Shown here piece by piece: positions 27,885 to 36,106 of a stretch of 57,354 nucleotides of DNA. Source of the DNA: an uncultured Clostridium sp. (lineage in GTDB: Bacteria; Bacillota; Clostridia; TANB77; CAG-508); assembly GCA_900553365.1 (NCBI GenBank), contig USDL01000006.1:1-57354 (forward strand), given 5' to 3'. Numbering within the stretch: the stretch's first letter is position 1; every line of letters starts with the position of its first letter. A program made the position numbers and the translations under genes. Below the pieces are notes generated by a model that was not told the origin of the DNA, made no database searches, and was given only the letters and a program-made list of their open reading frames with translations.

Positions 27885-28721
27885 CTATTTTGCTGCTTTT
27901 ATTACATTTGTCATAAGCATTGCTATTGTCATTGGTCCAACTCCTCCTGGAACTGGAGTTATATAACTTGCAATCTTTTCAACATTTTCAAAATCTACAT
28001 CTCCACAAACCTTGCCTTGTTCATTTCTATTAATTCCTACATCTACAACAACAGCCCCTGGTTTTACCATATCTTGTGTTACAAATTTTGTTTTTCCTAT
28101 TGCTACAATAAGTATATCTGCTTTTCTTGTTATTTCTTCCAAATTCTTTGTTTTTGAATGGCATATTGTAACAGTTGCATTTTTATTTAATAAACAATGT
28201 AGCATTGGTTTTCCAACAATATTGCTTCTTCCTATTATAACTGCATTTTTGCCTTCTATTGGAATATTATATTCTTCTAATAATTTTATAATTCCAAAAG
28301 GAGTGCAAGACACAAAGGTTTCTTGTCCTAATGCTAATTTTCCAACATTTATTGGATTAAACCCATCAACATCTTTCTCCGGAATGATTGTTCTAAATGC
28401 CTCATTTATATCTAAGCCTTTTGGAACAGGGCTTTGCAATAATATACCATGTATATCATTTCTATTGTTTAGTTTTTTTATTGTATCTAGTAGTTGTTCT
28501 TGTGTAGTGTCCTCGCCCATGTTAATTTCTTCATAATCAATACCTAGTTCCTCACAAGCCTTGCTTTTATTTCTAACATATATTTTAGAAGCATTGTCAT
28601 CTCCTACCATAATAACTGCAAGCTTTGGTTTAATATTTCTTTCTTTCAATTCTGCTACTTTTCCTTTTAAATTTTCTCTTGTTTTTTTTGCTGTTTCTTT
28701 ACCATCTAGAATAATTGCCAT
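27885..28721 (-). CDS. folD: Bifunctional methylene-THF dehydrogenase/cyclohydrolase FolD
   Basis: This 278-aa enzyme of one-carbon metabolism has VGDDNASKIYVRNKSKACEELGI (catalytic Lys), GILLQSPVPKGLD and PEKDVDGFNPINVG. It also has GRSNIVGKPMLHCLL, TVTICHSKT and PVPGGVGPMTIAMLM. All family motifs are intact and in one frame. It precedes dprA, separated by 57 bp, and diverges from uvrB. Confidence 0.97.
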   Translation of the reverse strand: MAIILDGKETAKKTRENLKGKVAELKERNIKPKLAVIMVGDDNASKIYVRNKSKACEELGIDYEEINMGEDTTQEQLLDTIKKLNNRNDIHGILLQSPVPKGLDINEAFRTIIPEKDVDGFNPINVGKLALGQETFVSCTPFGIIKLLEEYNIPIEGKNAVIIGRSNIVGKPMLHCLLNKNATVTICHSKTKNLEEITRKADILIVAIGKTKFVTQDMVKPGAVVVDVGINRNEQGKVCGDVDFENVEKIASYITPVPGGVGPMTIAMLMTNVIKAAK

Positions 28722-28813
28722 AAATTCCTCCTTAATTCTAAGACATTATATCATTAAATGGTTGAAAATGGAAGATATATGTTACTTTATTTCACTTTTT
28801 TATTAAAAGATAT

Positions 28814-28842
28814 TTACGAACAAGTGTGTTGTATGATATAAT
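28814..28842 (+). promoter_or_regulatory. Putative uvrB promoter with a possible SOS half-site
   Basis: TATAAT lies at 28837-28842. The -35 region (TTACGA at 28814-28819, 17 bp spacer) is poor. CGAAC at 28817-28821 followed by GTGTT resembles an imperfect Gram-positive LexA box (CGAAC-N4-GTTCG), which would fit SOS control of uvrB, but the right half does not match well. Confidence 0.4.
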
Positions 28843-28882
28843 ATATTTTGAATTTATTTTTTTACTTTTACGAGGAGGAAAA

Positions 28883-30837
28883 ATGTTTAAATTAGTATCA
28901 GATTATAAGCCTACTGGTGATCAACCACAGGCAATAGATAAATTAAGTAAAGGTATTTTAGAAGGTAAAAAGTTTCAAACGCTATTGGGTGTAACAGGCT
29001 CACGGAAAGACATTTACAATGGCAAACATTATTCAGCAAGTTCAAAAGCCTACTTTAGTTTTGGCTCATAATAAAACTTTAGCTGGTCAGCTTTATTCAG
29101 AATTTAAAGAATTTTTCCCTGAAAATGCTGTTGAATATTTTGTTAGCTATTACGATTATTATCAACCTGAAAGCTATATACCTCAATCAGACACTTATAT
29201 TGAAAAGGATGCCTCTATAAATGATGAAATAGATAAATTAAGACATTCTGCAACTTTATCTTTATTTGAAAGAAAAGATGTTATAATAATTGCCTCTGTT
29301 TCTTGTATTTATGGTTTAGGTGATCCGGAAGATTATCAAGAACTCATGATGTCTATTCGTCCTGGTATGAATAAGTCTAGAAATGATGTAATGAAAAAAT
29401 TAGTTGAAATGCAATACTCTAGAAATGAAATGGATTTTAAAAGGGGTACTTTTAGAGCAAAGGGCGACATCTTAGAAATATATCCTTCAAATACTGGTGA
29501 AAGTGCTATGAGGCTTGAGTTTTGGGGTGATGAAATTGAAAAAATTACAGAAATTAACCCTCTAACACGGAAAGCCTATTGGCGTTAGAGCTCATGCTCT
29601 TATTGGTCCTAATTCACACTATGCTACTTCTGAAAATAAGTTAAAAGGTGCTATTACAACCATTGAAGCCGAGCTTGAAGAAAGAATTAAATATTTCAAG
29701 AGTCATAATAAATTAATTGAAGCTCAAAGGATTGAAGAAAGAACAAATTTTGATATTGAAATGCTTGTTGAGACTGGCTTCTGCCAAGGTATTGAAAACT
29801 ATTCAAGACATATTAGTGGTAGAAAACCTGGTTCTGCGCCATACACTCTTTTTGATTATTTTCCAAAAGATTTTTTACTACTTATTGATGAGTCTCATGC
29901 TACTATACCTCAAGTTAGAGCAATGTATAATGGAGATAAGGCAAGAAAAGATTCACTAGTTAATTATGGTTTTAGACTTCCTTCTGCTTATGATAATAGG
30001 CCTTTAAAATTCAATGAATTTGAAGGAAGGATTAATCAATGTATATTTGTAAGTGCTACTCCTGCTGATTATGAAAAGGAACATTCTGTTCAAACGGTTG
30101 AGCAAATTATTCGTCCTACTGGGCTTTTAGATCCTAAAATTATTGTAAAACCTGCTACTAACCAAGTGGACGACTTGATAAATGAGATAAGAGAGCGTGT
30201 AGAAAAACATGAAAGAGTTTTAGTAACTACACTTACTAAAAAAATGGCTGAAGATTTAACAGCATATCTAAAAAGTCTTGACATCAAGGTAAATTATATG
30301 CATTCAGACATTAAAGCACTAGAAAGAATGGAAATTATACGTAATTTAAGATTAGGTGAATTTGACGTTTTAGTTGGAATTAACCTTTTAAGAGAAGGAT
30401 TAGATATTCCTGAAGTTTCTTTAGTTGCAATCTTAGATAGCGACAAAGAAGGTTTCTTGCGTTCCGAAAGGTCTCTTATTCAAACAATAGGTAGAGCAGC
30501 AAGAAATGTTAATGGTACTGTTATTATGTATGCTGATGAATTAACTGATAGCATGGAAAAAGCAATTTCAGAAACAAATAGACGTCGTGAAATACAAATC
30601 GCATATAATAAAGAACATGGAATTACTCCTAAAACAATAAATAAAGGAATTCGTGAGGCTATTAAGGCTACAATCTTAGAGGATGTAAATTCAAAATATC
30701 AAATAAATAAAGAAGAATCTGTAGAAAATATTATAAACAGTTTAACTGATGAAATGCTTAAATATGCTGCAAATATGGAGTTTGAAAAAGCAGCTGAACT
30801 ACGTGATAAAATAAAAGAATTAGAAAAACTTATGTAA
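28883..30837 (+). CDS. uvrB: Excinuclease ABC subunit B with two CGG +1 frameshifts
   Basis: UvrB is the damage-verification helicase of nucleotide excision repair. The ATG at 28883 follows CGAGGAGG. The literal frame ends after 63 codons at 29071. Skipping the C at 29003 rebuilds Walker A (GVTGSGKTFTMAN, glycine 41). Skipping the C at 29568 gives NPLTGKPIGVRAHAL (glycine 229). The rest contains YYDYYQPESYIPQ (beta-hairpin), DFLLLIDESHATIPQ (Walker B), LVGINLLREGLDIPEVSLVAI, QTIGRAARN and a C-terminal UVR domain (MEFEKAAELRDKI). The product is 650 aa, normal for UvrB. It is isolated from uvrA, which lies about 8 kb away. Confidence 0.93.
29003..29006 (+). other. CGGA +1 frameshift site 1 in uvrB (Walker A)
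   Basis: Codons read GGC TCA CGG AAA GAC. Homology requires TCA (C) GGA AAG ACA TTT, giving T-G-S-G-K-T-F. The glycine next to the catalytic lysine exists only if the C is skipped. Confidence 0.92.
29568..29571 (+). other. CGGA +1 frameshift site 2 in uvrB
   Basis: Codons read CCT CTA ACA CGG AAA GCC. Homology requires ACA (C) GGA AAG CCT ATT GGC, giving the UvrB segment N-P-L-T-G-K. Literal reading ends five codons later. Confidence 0.9.
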
Positions 30838-30841
30838 AAAA

Positions 30842-30882
30842 AGCTCAATAGTTATTTTGTTAACTATTGAGACTTTTTATTT
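30842..30882 (+). terminator. uvrB terminator
   Basis: The inverted repeat CTCAATAGTTA/TAACTATTGAG has a short loop and is followed by CTTTTTAT. It lies immediately after the uvrB stop and could also terminate transcription coming from proS on the other strand. Confidence 0.8.
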
Positions 30883-30992
30883 GAGCTTCTCCAGCACCCA
30901 TATTAAATGATAAACTTTCAGTTTGTAATTCTTCATTATCGAATTTAACATCTTGATCAGAGAAAGTAGTACAATAATCGTTATCATTGTTT
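30857..30992 (-). pseudogene. Possible remnant of a LiaF-like/adhesin-domain gene
   Basis: A minus-strand open frame without a start codon continues past the proS stop in another frame and ends at TAA by the terminator. It encodes YCTTFSDQDVKFDNEELQ followed by LSFNMGAGEAQI. The last block resembles the first strands of LiaF-type or DUF4097 beta-rack domains. The frame is only about 44 codons and the assignment is tentative. Confidence 0.25.
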
Positions 30993-32687
30993 TTATTTTG
31001 ATATAATTTCTTTTATTTTTTCTATTGCATCTTCAACTTTACATTCTTCTACAGTGTCTTCTTTTCTTAGTTTTATTTCTAATATATCATCTTTTATTTT
31101 TTTGCCTATTGTTATTCTTACAGGGATTCCTATTAAGTCCATATCATTAAACTTTACTCCTGGTCTTTCATTTCTGTCATCTAATATTGTATCAATTCCT
31201 TGCTCGTTTAGTTTATTGTATATTTCTTCTCCCACACTTAGTTGTTTTTCTTCTTTTGGATTTATTACAACTATTGCAACTTTATATGGAGCAAGGTTTA
31301 TTGGCCAAATTATTCCTTTTTCATCATTATTTTGTTCAACAACTGCTGAAATAATTCTTTCTATTCCTATTCCATAGCTGCCCATTATTACTGGATGACT
31401 TTTGTTTTCGCTATCTAAATATGTTAGTCCTAGACCTTCTGCATATTTTGTTCCTAGCTTGAATGTATTTCCAACTTCTATTCCCTTTTTGAAGAATAAT
31501 TTTCCACCACATTTTGGGCAAGTATCGCCTTCTTTTACATTTACTATGTCTCCAACCATATCATATTTAAAATCTTTAACATTGGCATTTATATAATGGT
31601 AATTTTCTTTATTAGCACCACAGCAAAAGTTTTTCATGTTTAGTATTTCATTATCAATAACAATTCTGCAGTTTAATCCTATTGGTCCTGTGTATCCTGG
31701 TACTGCATTTGAAGTTGCAATTAATTCATCATTTGCAAAGCCCATTTCACTTGCTCCAAGTAGTTTAAGTACCTTTGTTTCATTTAATTCTCTATCTCCC
31801 CTTATGAATAATATAACTAATTTACCATCTATATTCATAAGCATTGCTTTTACTGTTTTCTTAATATCTAAATTCAAAAACTTACATACTTCTTCAATAG
31901 TATGTTGGTTTACAGTTTCTACTAGTTGAAGTTCTTTTTCTTCTTCATTATCTATTTCCTTGGTTGCATTTGGGCTAATTTCCATATTTGATGAAAAATC
32001 GCATTTATCACACATTACAAGTACATCTTCTCCAATATTTGTTATTGCTTGAAATTCTTCTGATAATAATCCTCCCATAAGTCCTGTATCTGCTCTTACT
32101 ACTGTATAGTCAAGACCTATTTCCTGGAATATCTTGTGATATGCTTCAAACATTTTCTTATAAGATTCATCTAAGCCTTCTAAATCTTTATCAAAGCTGT
32201 ATGCATCCTTCATTGTAAATTCTCTTGTTCTAATTAATCCTAAACGAGGTCTCATTTCATCTCTAAATTTAGGTCCAATTTGATATGTTGTAAAATGCAA
32301 ATCTCTATATGATTTTACTTTGCTTAATGCAGATATTGCAAATAGTTCTTCATGAGTTGGTCCTAGCGCATAATCTCTATTATATCTATCTTTTAGCTTA
32401 AACATACTAGGTCCAAAAGCATTTTTTCTACCTGTTTTTTCAAATACTTCCATTGGTAGTAGTGATGGCATTCTTACTTCACTTGCTCCAGCTTCATTCA
32501 TGTGTTTTCTTACAATTTTTTCAATGTTTTTTGCAGTTTTTTCACCTAAGGGCATTTTTGCATATATACCATTTCCAATCTTCTTTATCATTCCACTTTT
32601 TACTAGCAGCCTTCCACTTGTTGAATCTTCATCTGCTATGTTTTCTTTAATTGTGTAGAAAAAATCTTTGCTTAATCTCATTTTCAA
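30993..32687 (-). CDS. proS: Prolyl-tRNA synthetase
   Basis: This class II synthetase of 564 aa is of the bacterial type. Motif 2 is FRDEMRPRLGLIRTREFTMKD and motif 3 is VMGSYGIGIERI. An editing/insertion domain occupies about residues 230-400 and the C-terminal anticodon-binding domain is complete. A CxxC pair (CPKCGG) and a second (CDKCDFS) appear in the insertion. No T-box leader is evident in the 125 bp upstream. Confidence 0.96.
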   Translation of the reverse strand: MKMRLSKDFFYTIKENIADEDSTSGRLLVKSGMIKKIGNGIYAKMPLGEKTAKNIEKIVRKHMNEAGASEVRMPSLLPMEVFEKTGRKNAFGPSMFKLKDRYNRDYALGPTHEELFAISALSKVKSYRDLHFTTYQIGPKFRDEMRPRLGLIRTREFTMKDAYSFDKDLEGLDESYKKMFEAYHKIFQEIGLDYTVVRADTGLMGGLLSEEFQAITNIGEDVLVMCDKCDFSSNMEISPNATKEIDNEEEKELQLVETVNQHTIEEVCKFLNLDIKKTVKAMLMNIDGKLVILFIRGDRELNETKVLKLLGASEMGFANDELIATSNAVPGYTGPIGLNCRIVIDNEILNMKNFCCGANKENYHYINANVKDFKYDMVGDIVNVKEGDTCPKCGGKLFFKKGIEVGNTFKLGTKYAEGLGLTYLDSENKSHPVIMGSYGIGIERIISAVVEQNNDEKGIIWPINLAPYKVAIVVINPKEEKQLSVGEEIYNKLNEQGIDTILDDRNERPGVKFNDMDLIGIPVRITIGKKIKDDILEIKLRKEDTVEECKVEDAIEKIKEIISK

Positions 32688-32771
32688 TCACTCTCATTCT
32701 TTTTTAAAATATCTTAAATAATACTACAAAACTATACTTTTTGTCAATATGTTTTATATTATTTTTTTAAT

Positions 32772-32809
32772 AAAATAAAAACCGCTATATTTTTCAATAT
32801 AACGGTTTT
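32772..32809 (-). terminator. Terminator of the tRNA cluster
   Basis: On the minus strand AAAACCGTTATA/TATAGCGGTTTT forms a stem followed by TATTTTATT, directly after tRNA-Phe. It closes the three-tRNA transcript. Confidence 0.85.
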
Positions 32810-32812
32810 GTC

Positions 32813-32888
32813 TGGTGGCTCGAACGGGAATCGAACCAGTGACACGGGGATTTTCAGTCCCCTGCTCTACCAACTGAGCTATCGAGCC
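32813..32888 (-). tRNA. tRNA-Phe (GAA)
   Basis: A full cloverleaf is readable on the minus strand. Acceptor GGCTCG pairs with CGAGCC, the D-loop region is AGCTCAGTTGGTAGAGC, the anticodon loop is CTGAAAA (GAA), and the T-loop is GGTTCGATTC. CCA is encoded. It is last in a Val-Asp-Phe cluster. Confidence 0.95.
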
Positions 32889-32908
32889 AAATTATCATAT
32901 TAAAAAAA

Positions 32909-32985
32909 TGGCGACCCGGAACGGGCTCGAACCGTCGACCTCTAGCGTGACAGGCTAGCGTTCTAACCAACTGAACTACCGGGCC
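32909..32985 (-). tRNA. tRNA-Asp (GTC)
   Basis: The acceptor stem is GGCCCGG/CCGGGTC with a G discriminator and encoded CCA. The anticodon loop is CTGTCAC (GTC), and the T-loop GGTTCGAGCC is standard. It is the middle gene of the cluster. Confidence 0.94.
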
Positions 32986-32991
32986 AAAAAA

Positions 32992-33067
32992 TGGTGGGCG
33001 CAATAGGGCTCGAACCTATGACCTCCTGCTTGTAAGGCAGATGCTCTACCAGCTGAGCTATGCGCCC
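32992..33067 (-). tRNA. tRNA-Val (TAC)
   Basis: Acceptor GGGCGCA/TGCGCCC, A discriminator, encoded CCA. The anticodon loop CTTACAA carries TAC. D-arm AGCTCAGCTGGTAGAGC and T-loop GGTTCGAGCC are standard. It is first in the cluster. Confidence 0.95.
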
Positions 33068-33085
33068 GTCCGTTCAACGAATATT

Positions 33086-33114
33086 AGTATACTATTTTTT
33101 TTGACACTTGTCAA
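33086..33114 (-). promoter_or_regulatory. Promoter of the tRNA cluster
   Basis: On the minus strand TTGACA (33114-33109) and TATACT (33091-33086) are spaced by 17 bp, about 20 bp upstream of tRNA-Val. Confidence 0.85.
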
Positions 33115-33180
33115 TACTTTTTCCAATTTTTTTTCATTTTTTTGTATTCTGATGCTTCATTTACATTGGGAAGTTACTTT

Positions 33181-33759
33181 TTAAGCTTTATTGCTCATTT
33201 TTTCTTCTATTACATCATCTATTACTAGTTGCTCGTTTTCATCTATTTTGTATCTTGGAAGCTCTGGTAATTCGTCTAAATTTGATATTCCAAATGTTTT
33301 TAAAAATTCAGCTGTTGTTTGATATACTGTAGGTTTTCCTGGAGCATCTGACTTTCCTGCATCTTCAATTAAATTATATTCTAATAATTTATATATTGTT
33401 GCATCTGAGTTTACCCCACGTATTGCTTCAATTTCTGCTCTTGTAATTTTAGGATTATATGCAATTATTGCAAGTGTTTCCATTGCTGCATTTGAGATGT
33501 TTGGTTTTGCTCTATTGTCAAATAATGGATATATGTAATCTCTATATTCCTTTTTACTGCATAATGTATAGCCATTGTCTATTTTTACTATTTCAATTCC
33601 TCTATTTTCATTTGAATAGTCTTCTTTCATTTCTTCTACTATTTTAATTATATCCTTTTCTGGTATTTCTGTTGCTGTTATTAATTCCTTCATTTCAACT
33701 GGTCTACCACAAGAAAATAATATTGCTTCTATAATTGCTTTAATTTTATCTGTTTCCAT
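33181..33759 (-). CDS. scpB: Segregation and condensation protein B
   Basis: ScpB is the winged-helix kleisin partner in the SMC-ScpAB condensin. The 192-aa protein has AIIEAILFSCGRPVEMKEL, ALETLAIIAYNPKITRAEIEAIRGV and GKPTVYQTTAEFLKTFGISNLDELP, all diagnostic. The C-terminal acidic tail is short. scpA is not adjacent, and the gene is followed by plsC and cmk upstream in transcription order. Confidence 0.95.
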   Translation of the reverse strand: METDKIKAIIEAILFSCGRPVEMKELITATEIPEKDIIKIVEEMKEDYSNENRGIEIVKIDNGYTLCSKKEYRDYIYPLFDNRAKPNISNAAMETLAIIAYNPKITRAEIEAIRGVNSDATIYKLLEYNLIEDAGKSDAPGKPTVYQTTAEFLKTFGISNLDELPELPRYKIDENEQLVIDDVIEEKMSNKA

Positions 33760-33776
33760 CTTTTCACCTGTTTCTA

Positions 33777-34400
33777 TTATACTTGTTTTTGTTTTTCTTT
33801 TAATTTCTTTACACTTTTTATGTCTTCATCTCTTAGTTCTACTATCTTTTCCATAAGTTCTGCTGTAAGACAACTTGCTTCCTCTTTATCTTTTACTTCT
33901 TCTTTTAGATTTGAGTAGTCTATTGGTTTTCCTATGTTTACAATTACCTTGGTAAATGGTTTAAAACTGCCTTGAATTCCTATTGGTATTATTGGTTTTT
34001 TAGCTGTTGCAGCAATTAAAACTGCACCATTTTTAGGCTTTATACCCTTTTTCATTCCATTTCTTGTTCCCTCTGGAAATATAAGTAATATTTCATTTCG
34101 TTTTAGTAATGTTAATGATATTTTTATTGCTTGCATATCTGCTTTTCCTCTTTTTACAGGATATATGCCAAATAAATCTGCTATCCAACATAAGAATTTG
34201 TTTTTAAATAATTCTTCCTTGGCTAATACATTTACTTTTCTTTTAAACATTGCTACAATAACTGCTGCGTCTAAATTGCTTACATGGTTTGGGCAAAGAA
34301 GTGCACCACCTTCTTTTGGTAGATTCTCTTTTCCCACTATTTTTGGTCTATATAGTATGATTGCAAATATTTTAAATAAAAATTTTATAATTACTCTCAT
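33777..34400 (-). CDS. plsC: 1-acyl-sn-glycerol-3-phosphate acyltransferase
   Basis: This 207-aa PlsC-type membrane-associated acyltransferase makes phosphatidic acid. The NHVSNLD motif corresponds to NHxxxxD, and FPEGTRN (substrate-binding FPEGTR) is intact. GIYPVKRGKAD and KPIIPIGIQGSFK also match. It is directly adjacent to cmk, an arrangement common in Clostridia. Confidence 0.93.
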   Translation of the reverse strand: MRVIIKFLFKIFAIILYRPKIVGKENLPKEGGALLCPNHVSNLDAAVIVAMFKRKVNVLAKEELFKNKFLCWIADLFGIYPVKRGKADMQAIKISLTLLKRNEILLIFPEGTRNGMKKGIKPKNGAVLIAATAKKPIIPIGIQGSFKPFTKVIVNIGKPIDYSNLKEEVKDKEEASCLTAELMEKIVELRDEDIKSVKKLKEKQKQV

Positions 34401-35078
34401 TTATTTTCTCTTTTCCTTTATAATTTGAATGATTTTATTTTCTACTTCTTCAATACTTAAATCTGTAGTATCAATAACTATGCTATCTGGTGCAAGTTTT
34501 AGTGCTCCTATTTCTTTGTGTTTATCATTGTAGTCTCTTTTTCTTATATTATCTAAAACTTCATCATAAGTCATTTCAATTTTTTTCTCCTGCATTTCTA
34601 GGAGTCTTCTTTTTGCCCTTTCCTCTTCAGAAGCGTCTAAATATATTTTTACATCTGCATTTGGAAATACATAAGTACATATATCTCTGCCCTCCATAAT
34701 TACATCTTTTCCATTTGCTAGTTCCCTTTGCAAATCAACCATTTTGTATCTTACTTCTTTTATTGAGGATACTGGTGATACTACTTGGGTAACATCTTTT
34801 TCTCTTATTTTAGTTGTTACATCTTCTCCATTTAGAAATACTTTATCACCTGTTGGTGTGTTTTCTATTTTTATAGATATTTTATCTAATAATTCAATTA
34901 TCTTCTTTTCATCTATAATTTTATCCTTAATTGCATTTGCTCTTATTCCTGCCAATGCAACACATCTATAAGTGCTTCCTGTATCTATATTAATTAATCC
35001 TAATTTATTTGCTATATTTTTAGTTACTGTTCCCTTGCCGCTTCCAGCTGTTCCATCTATTCCTACTACAAATCCCAT
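34401..35078 (-). CDS. cmk: Cytidylate kinase
   Basis: This 225-aa NMP kinase phosphorylates CMP and dCMP. It has Walker A GIDGTAGSGKGTVTK at the N-terminus, IDTGSTYRCVALAGI, EGRDICTYVFPNADVKIYLDA and a lid region RAKRRLLEM. The stop touches plsC, so the two are coupled. Confidence 0.95.
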   Translation of the reverse strand: MGFVVGIDGTAGSGKGTVTKNIANKLGLINIDTGSTYRCVALAGIRANAIKDKIIDEKKIIELLDKISIKIENTPTGDKVFLNGEDVTTKIREKDVTQVVSPVSSIKEVRYKMVDLQRELANGKDVIMEGRDICTYVFPNADVKIYLDASEEERAKRRLLEMQEKKIEMTYDEVLDNIRKRDYNDKHKEIGALKLAPDSIVIDTTDLSIEEVENKIIQIIKEKRK

Positions 35079-35107
35079 TGTTGATTGTCCTTTCTTTACT
35101 ATGTTTG

Positions 35108-35968
35108 CTAATTTTCTTCTTTTTCTTCTCTATATATTCCTTTTGCTAATATTTGAACTTTGTCAACATTCATTGCTGTTAAATTTTCAATTTCTTTTAT
35201 ACATTTCTTTTTAAAATTCTGCAAAGAAGAAATAATATTAAATCCATATACAAGCACAATTTCTATATAAATATTTATTCCTGTATCAGTCTTTTCAATC
35301 CTTGTTCTGTATATCTTATGTATTGCCTCAACTTTACTTGCTAAATGCTCTATAATGTCTTTTAAAGCTCCATCTGATATTGTATAATTTCCCAAATAAC
35401 TAAAGGTTGGTCTTATTATTGATTTTTCTGATATATATGGTTTTTCGTTTTTTCCCTTTGATTTGAATATTTGTAAAGGATCTAATATATATCCTGAGAA
35501 ATCCTTTTTTATTTCAAATGTTGGTACTGGAATAACATGTTTTCCTTCAGTTGTTCTCATTCTTTTAGCCTCTTCCATTTCTTGCTCAGTTGCAACATCT
35601 GTAATATATATAGTTTTTTCAATTTCTGGAAGATTTAAGTTTGTTCTTATTTTTTCTATCATACCATCTGATGTTCCAAGTATAAGTAAACTTTCTGGTT
35701 TATATTTTCTAAAAGCCTTTTTTATTTCCTCTGCTTTAGCCTCATTTAAAAACAATGCCCCTTTTACAGTCTCAATTTTTGTTGGAGCTTTCTTAGCTGA
35801 AACACCTGCTATAACTTCATTATCTTTAATAAGAAGGCCATCATCTATTATGTAATGTATACCATGCTCACTTGCCACCATCTGGGCTCTATAACTTTTA
35901 CCTGTTCCAGAAGGTCCAACAAAAGCATATACTTTTATTTTTGATTCAATAAATTTATCTATTAACAT
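35108..35968 (-). CDS. P-loop ATPase fused to an Asp23/Gls24-like domain
   Basis: This 286-aa protein has an N-terminal Walker A motif, AFVGPSGTGKSYRAQ (about 16-30), and IDDGLLI; the middle region carries LILGTSDGMIEKI. The last ~90 residues (ISDGALKDIIEHLASKVEAIHKIYRTR, TGINIYIEIVLVYGFNI, VQILAKGIY) follow the Asp23/Gls24 alkaline-shock pattern. That family is normally a separate small envelope-associated protein. The catalytic activity is unknown; it could be a nucleoside kinase-like regulator. I cannot name an established gene symbol. Confidence 0.7.
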   Translation of the reverse strand: MLIDKFIESKIKVYAFVGPSGTGKSYRAQMVASEHGIHYIIDDGLLIKDNEVIAGVSAKKAPTKIETVKGALFLNEAKAEEIKKAFRKYKPESLLILGTSDGMIEKIRTNLNLPEIEKTIYITDVATEQEMEEAKRMRTTEGKHVIPVPTFEIKKDFSGYILDPLQIFKSKGKNEKPYISEKSIIRPTFSYLGNYTISDGALKDIIEHLASKVEAIHKIYRTRIEKTDTGINIYIEIVLVYGFNIISSLQNFKKKCIKEIENLTAMNVDKVQILAKGIYREEKEEN

Positions 35969-36106
35969 ATTTTACCTCGTTTATAAATTTATGCATTTAA
36001 GTATATCATAAATTATAAATAATTACCACCTATTAGTGGATTTTTTATGATTATTTTATGATAAAATCCTATTGTTTATTTTAGGAAAATGTCCCAAATT
36101 CATCAT

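Noticed and set aside
28817..28832. Clear LexA (SOS) operator before uvrB
   Set aside because: The left half CGAAC is perfect but the right half does not match GTTCG; kept only as a possibility in the promoter entry.
11968..29571. Sequencing or assembly errors as the cause of the eight frame breaks
   Set aside because: Errors would fall in homopolymers and in any codon phase. All eight are a C placed exactly before a glycine GGN codon on a codon boundary, in both orientations, with no other indels in about 50 genes. Raw reads should still be checked.
16929..30837. Pseudogenization of radA, alr, dprA and uvrB
   Set aside because: Each gene is otherwise intact with all motifs, no stray stop codons or other indels, and correct overlaps with neighbouring genes in the restored frame.
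28883..30837. Classical slippery-site frameshifting as in prfB
   Set aside because: No common preceding codon, no stop codon in the slip position at most sites and no consistent upstream Shine-Dalgarno-like sequence.
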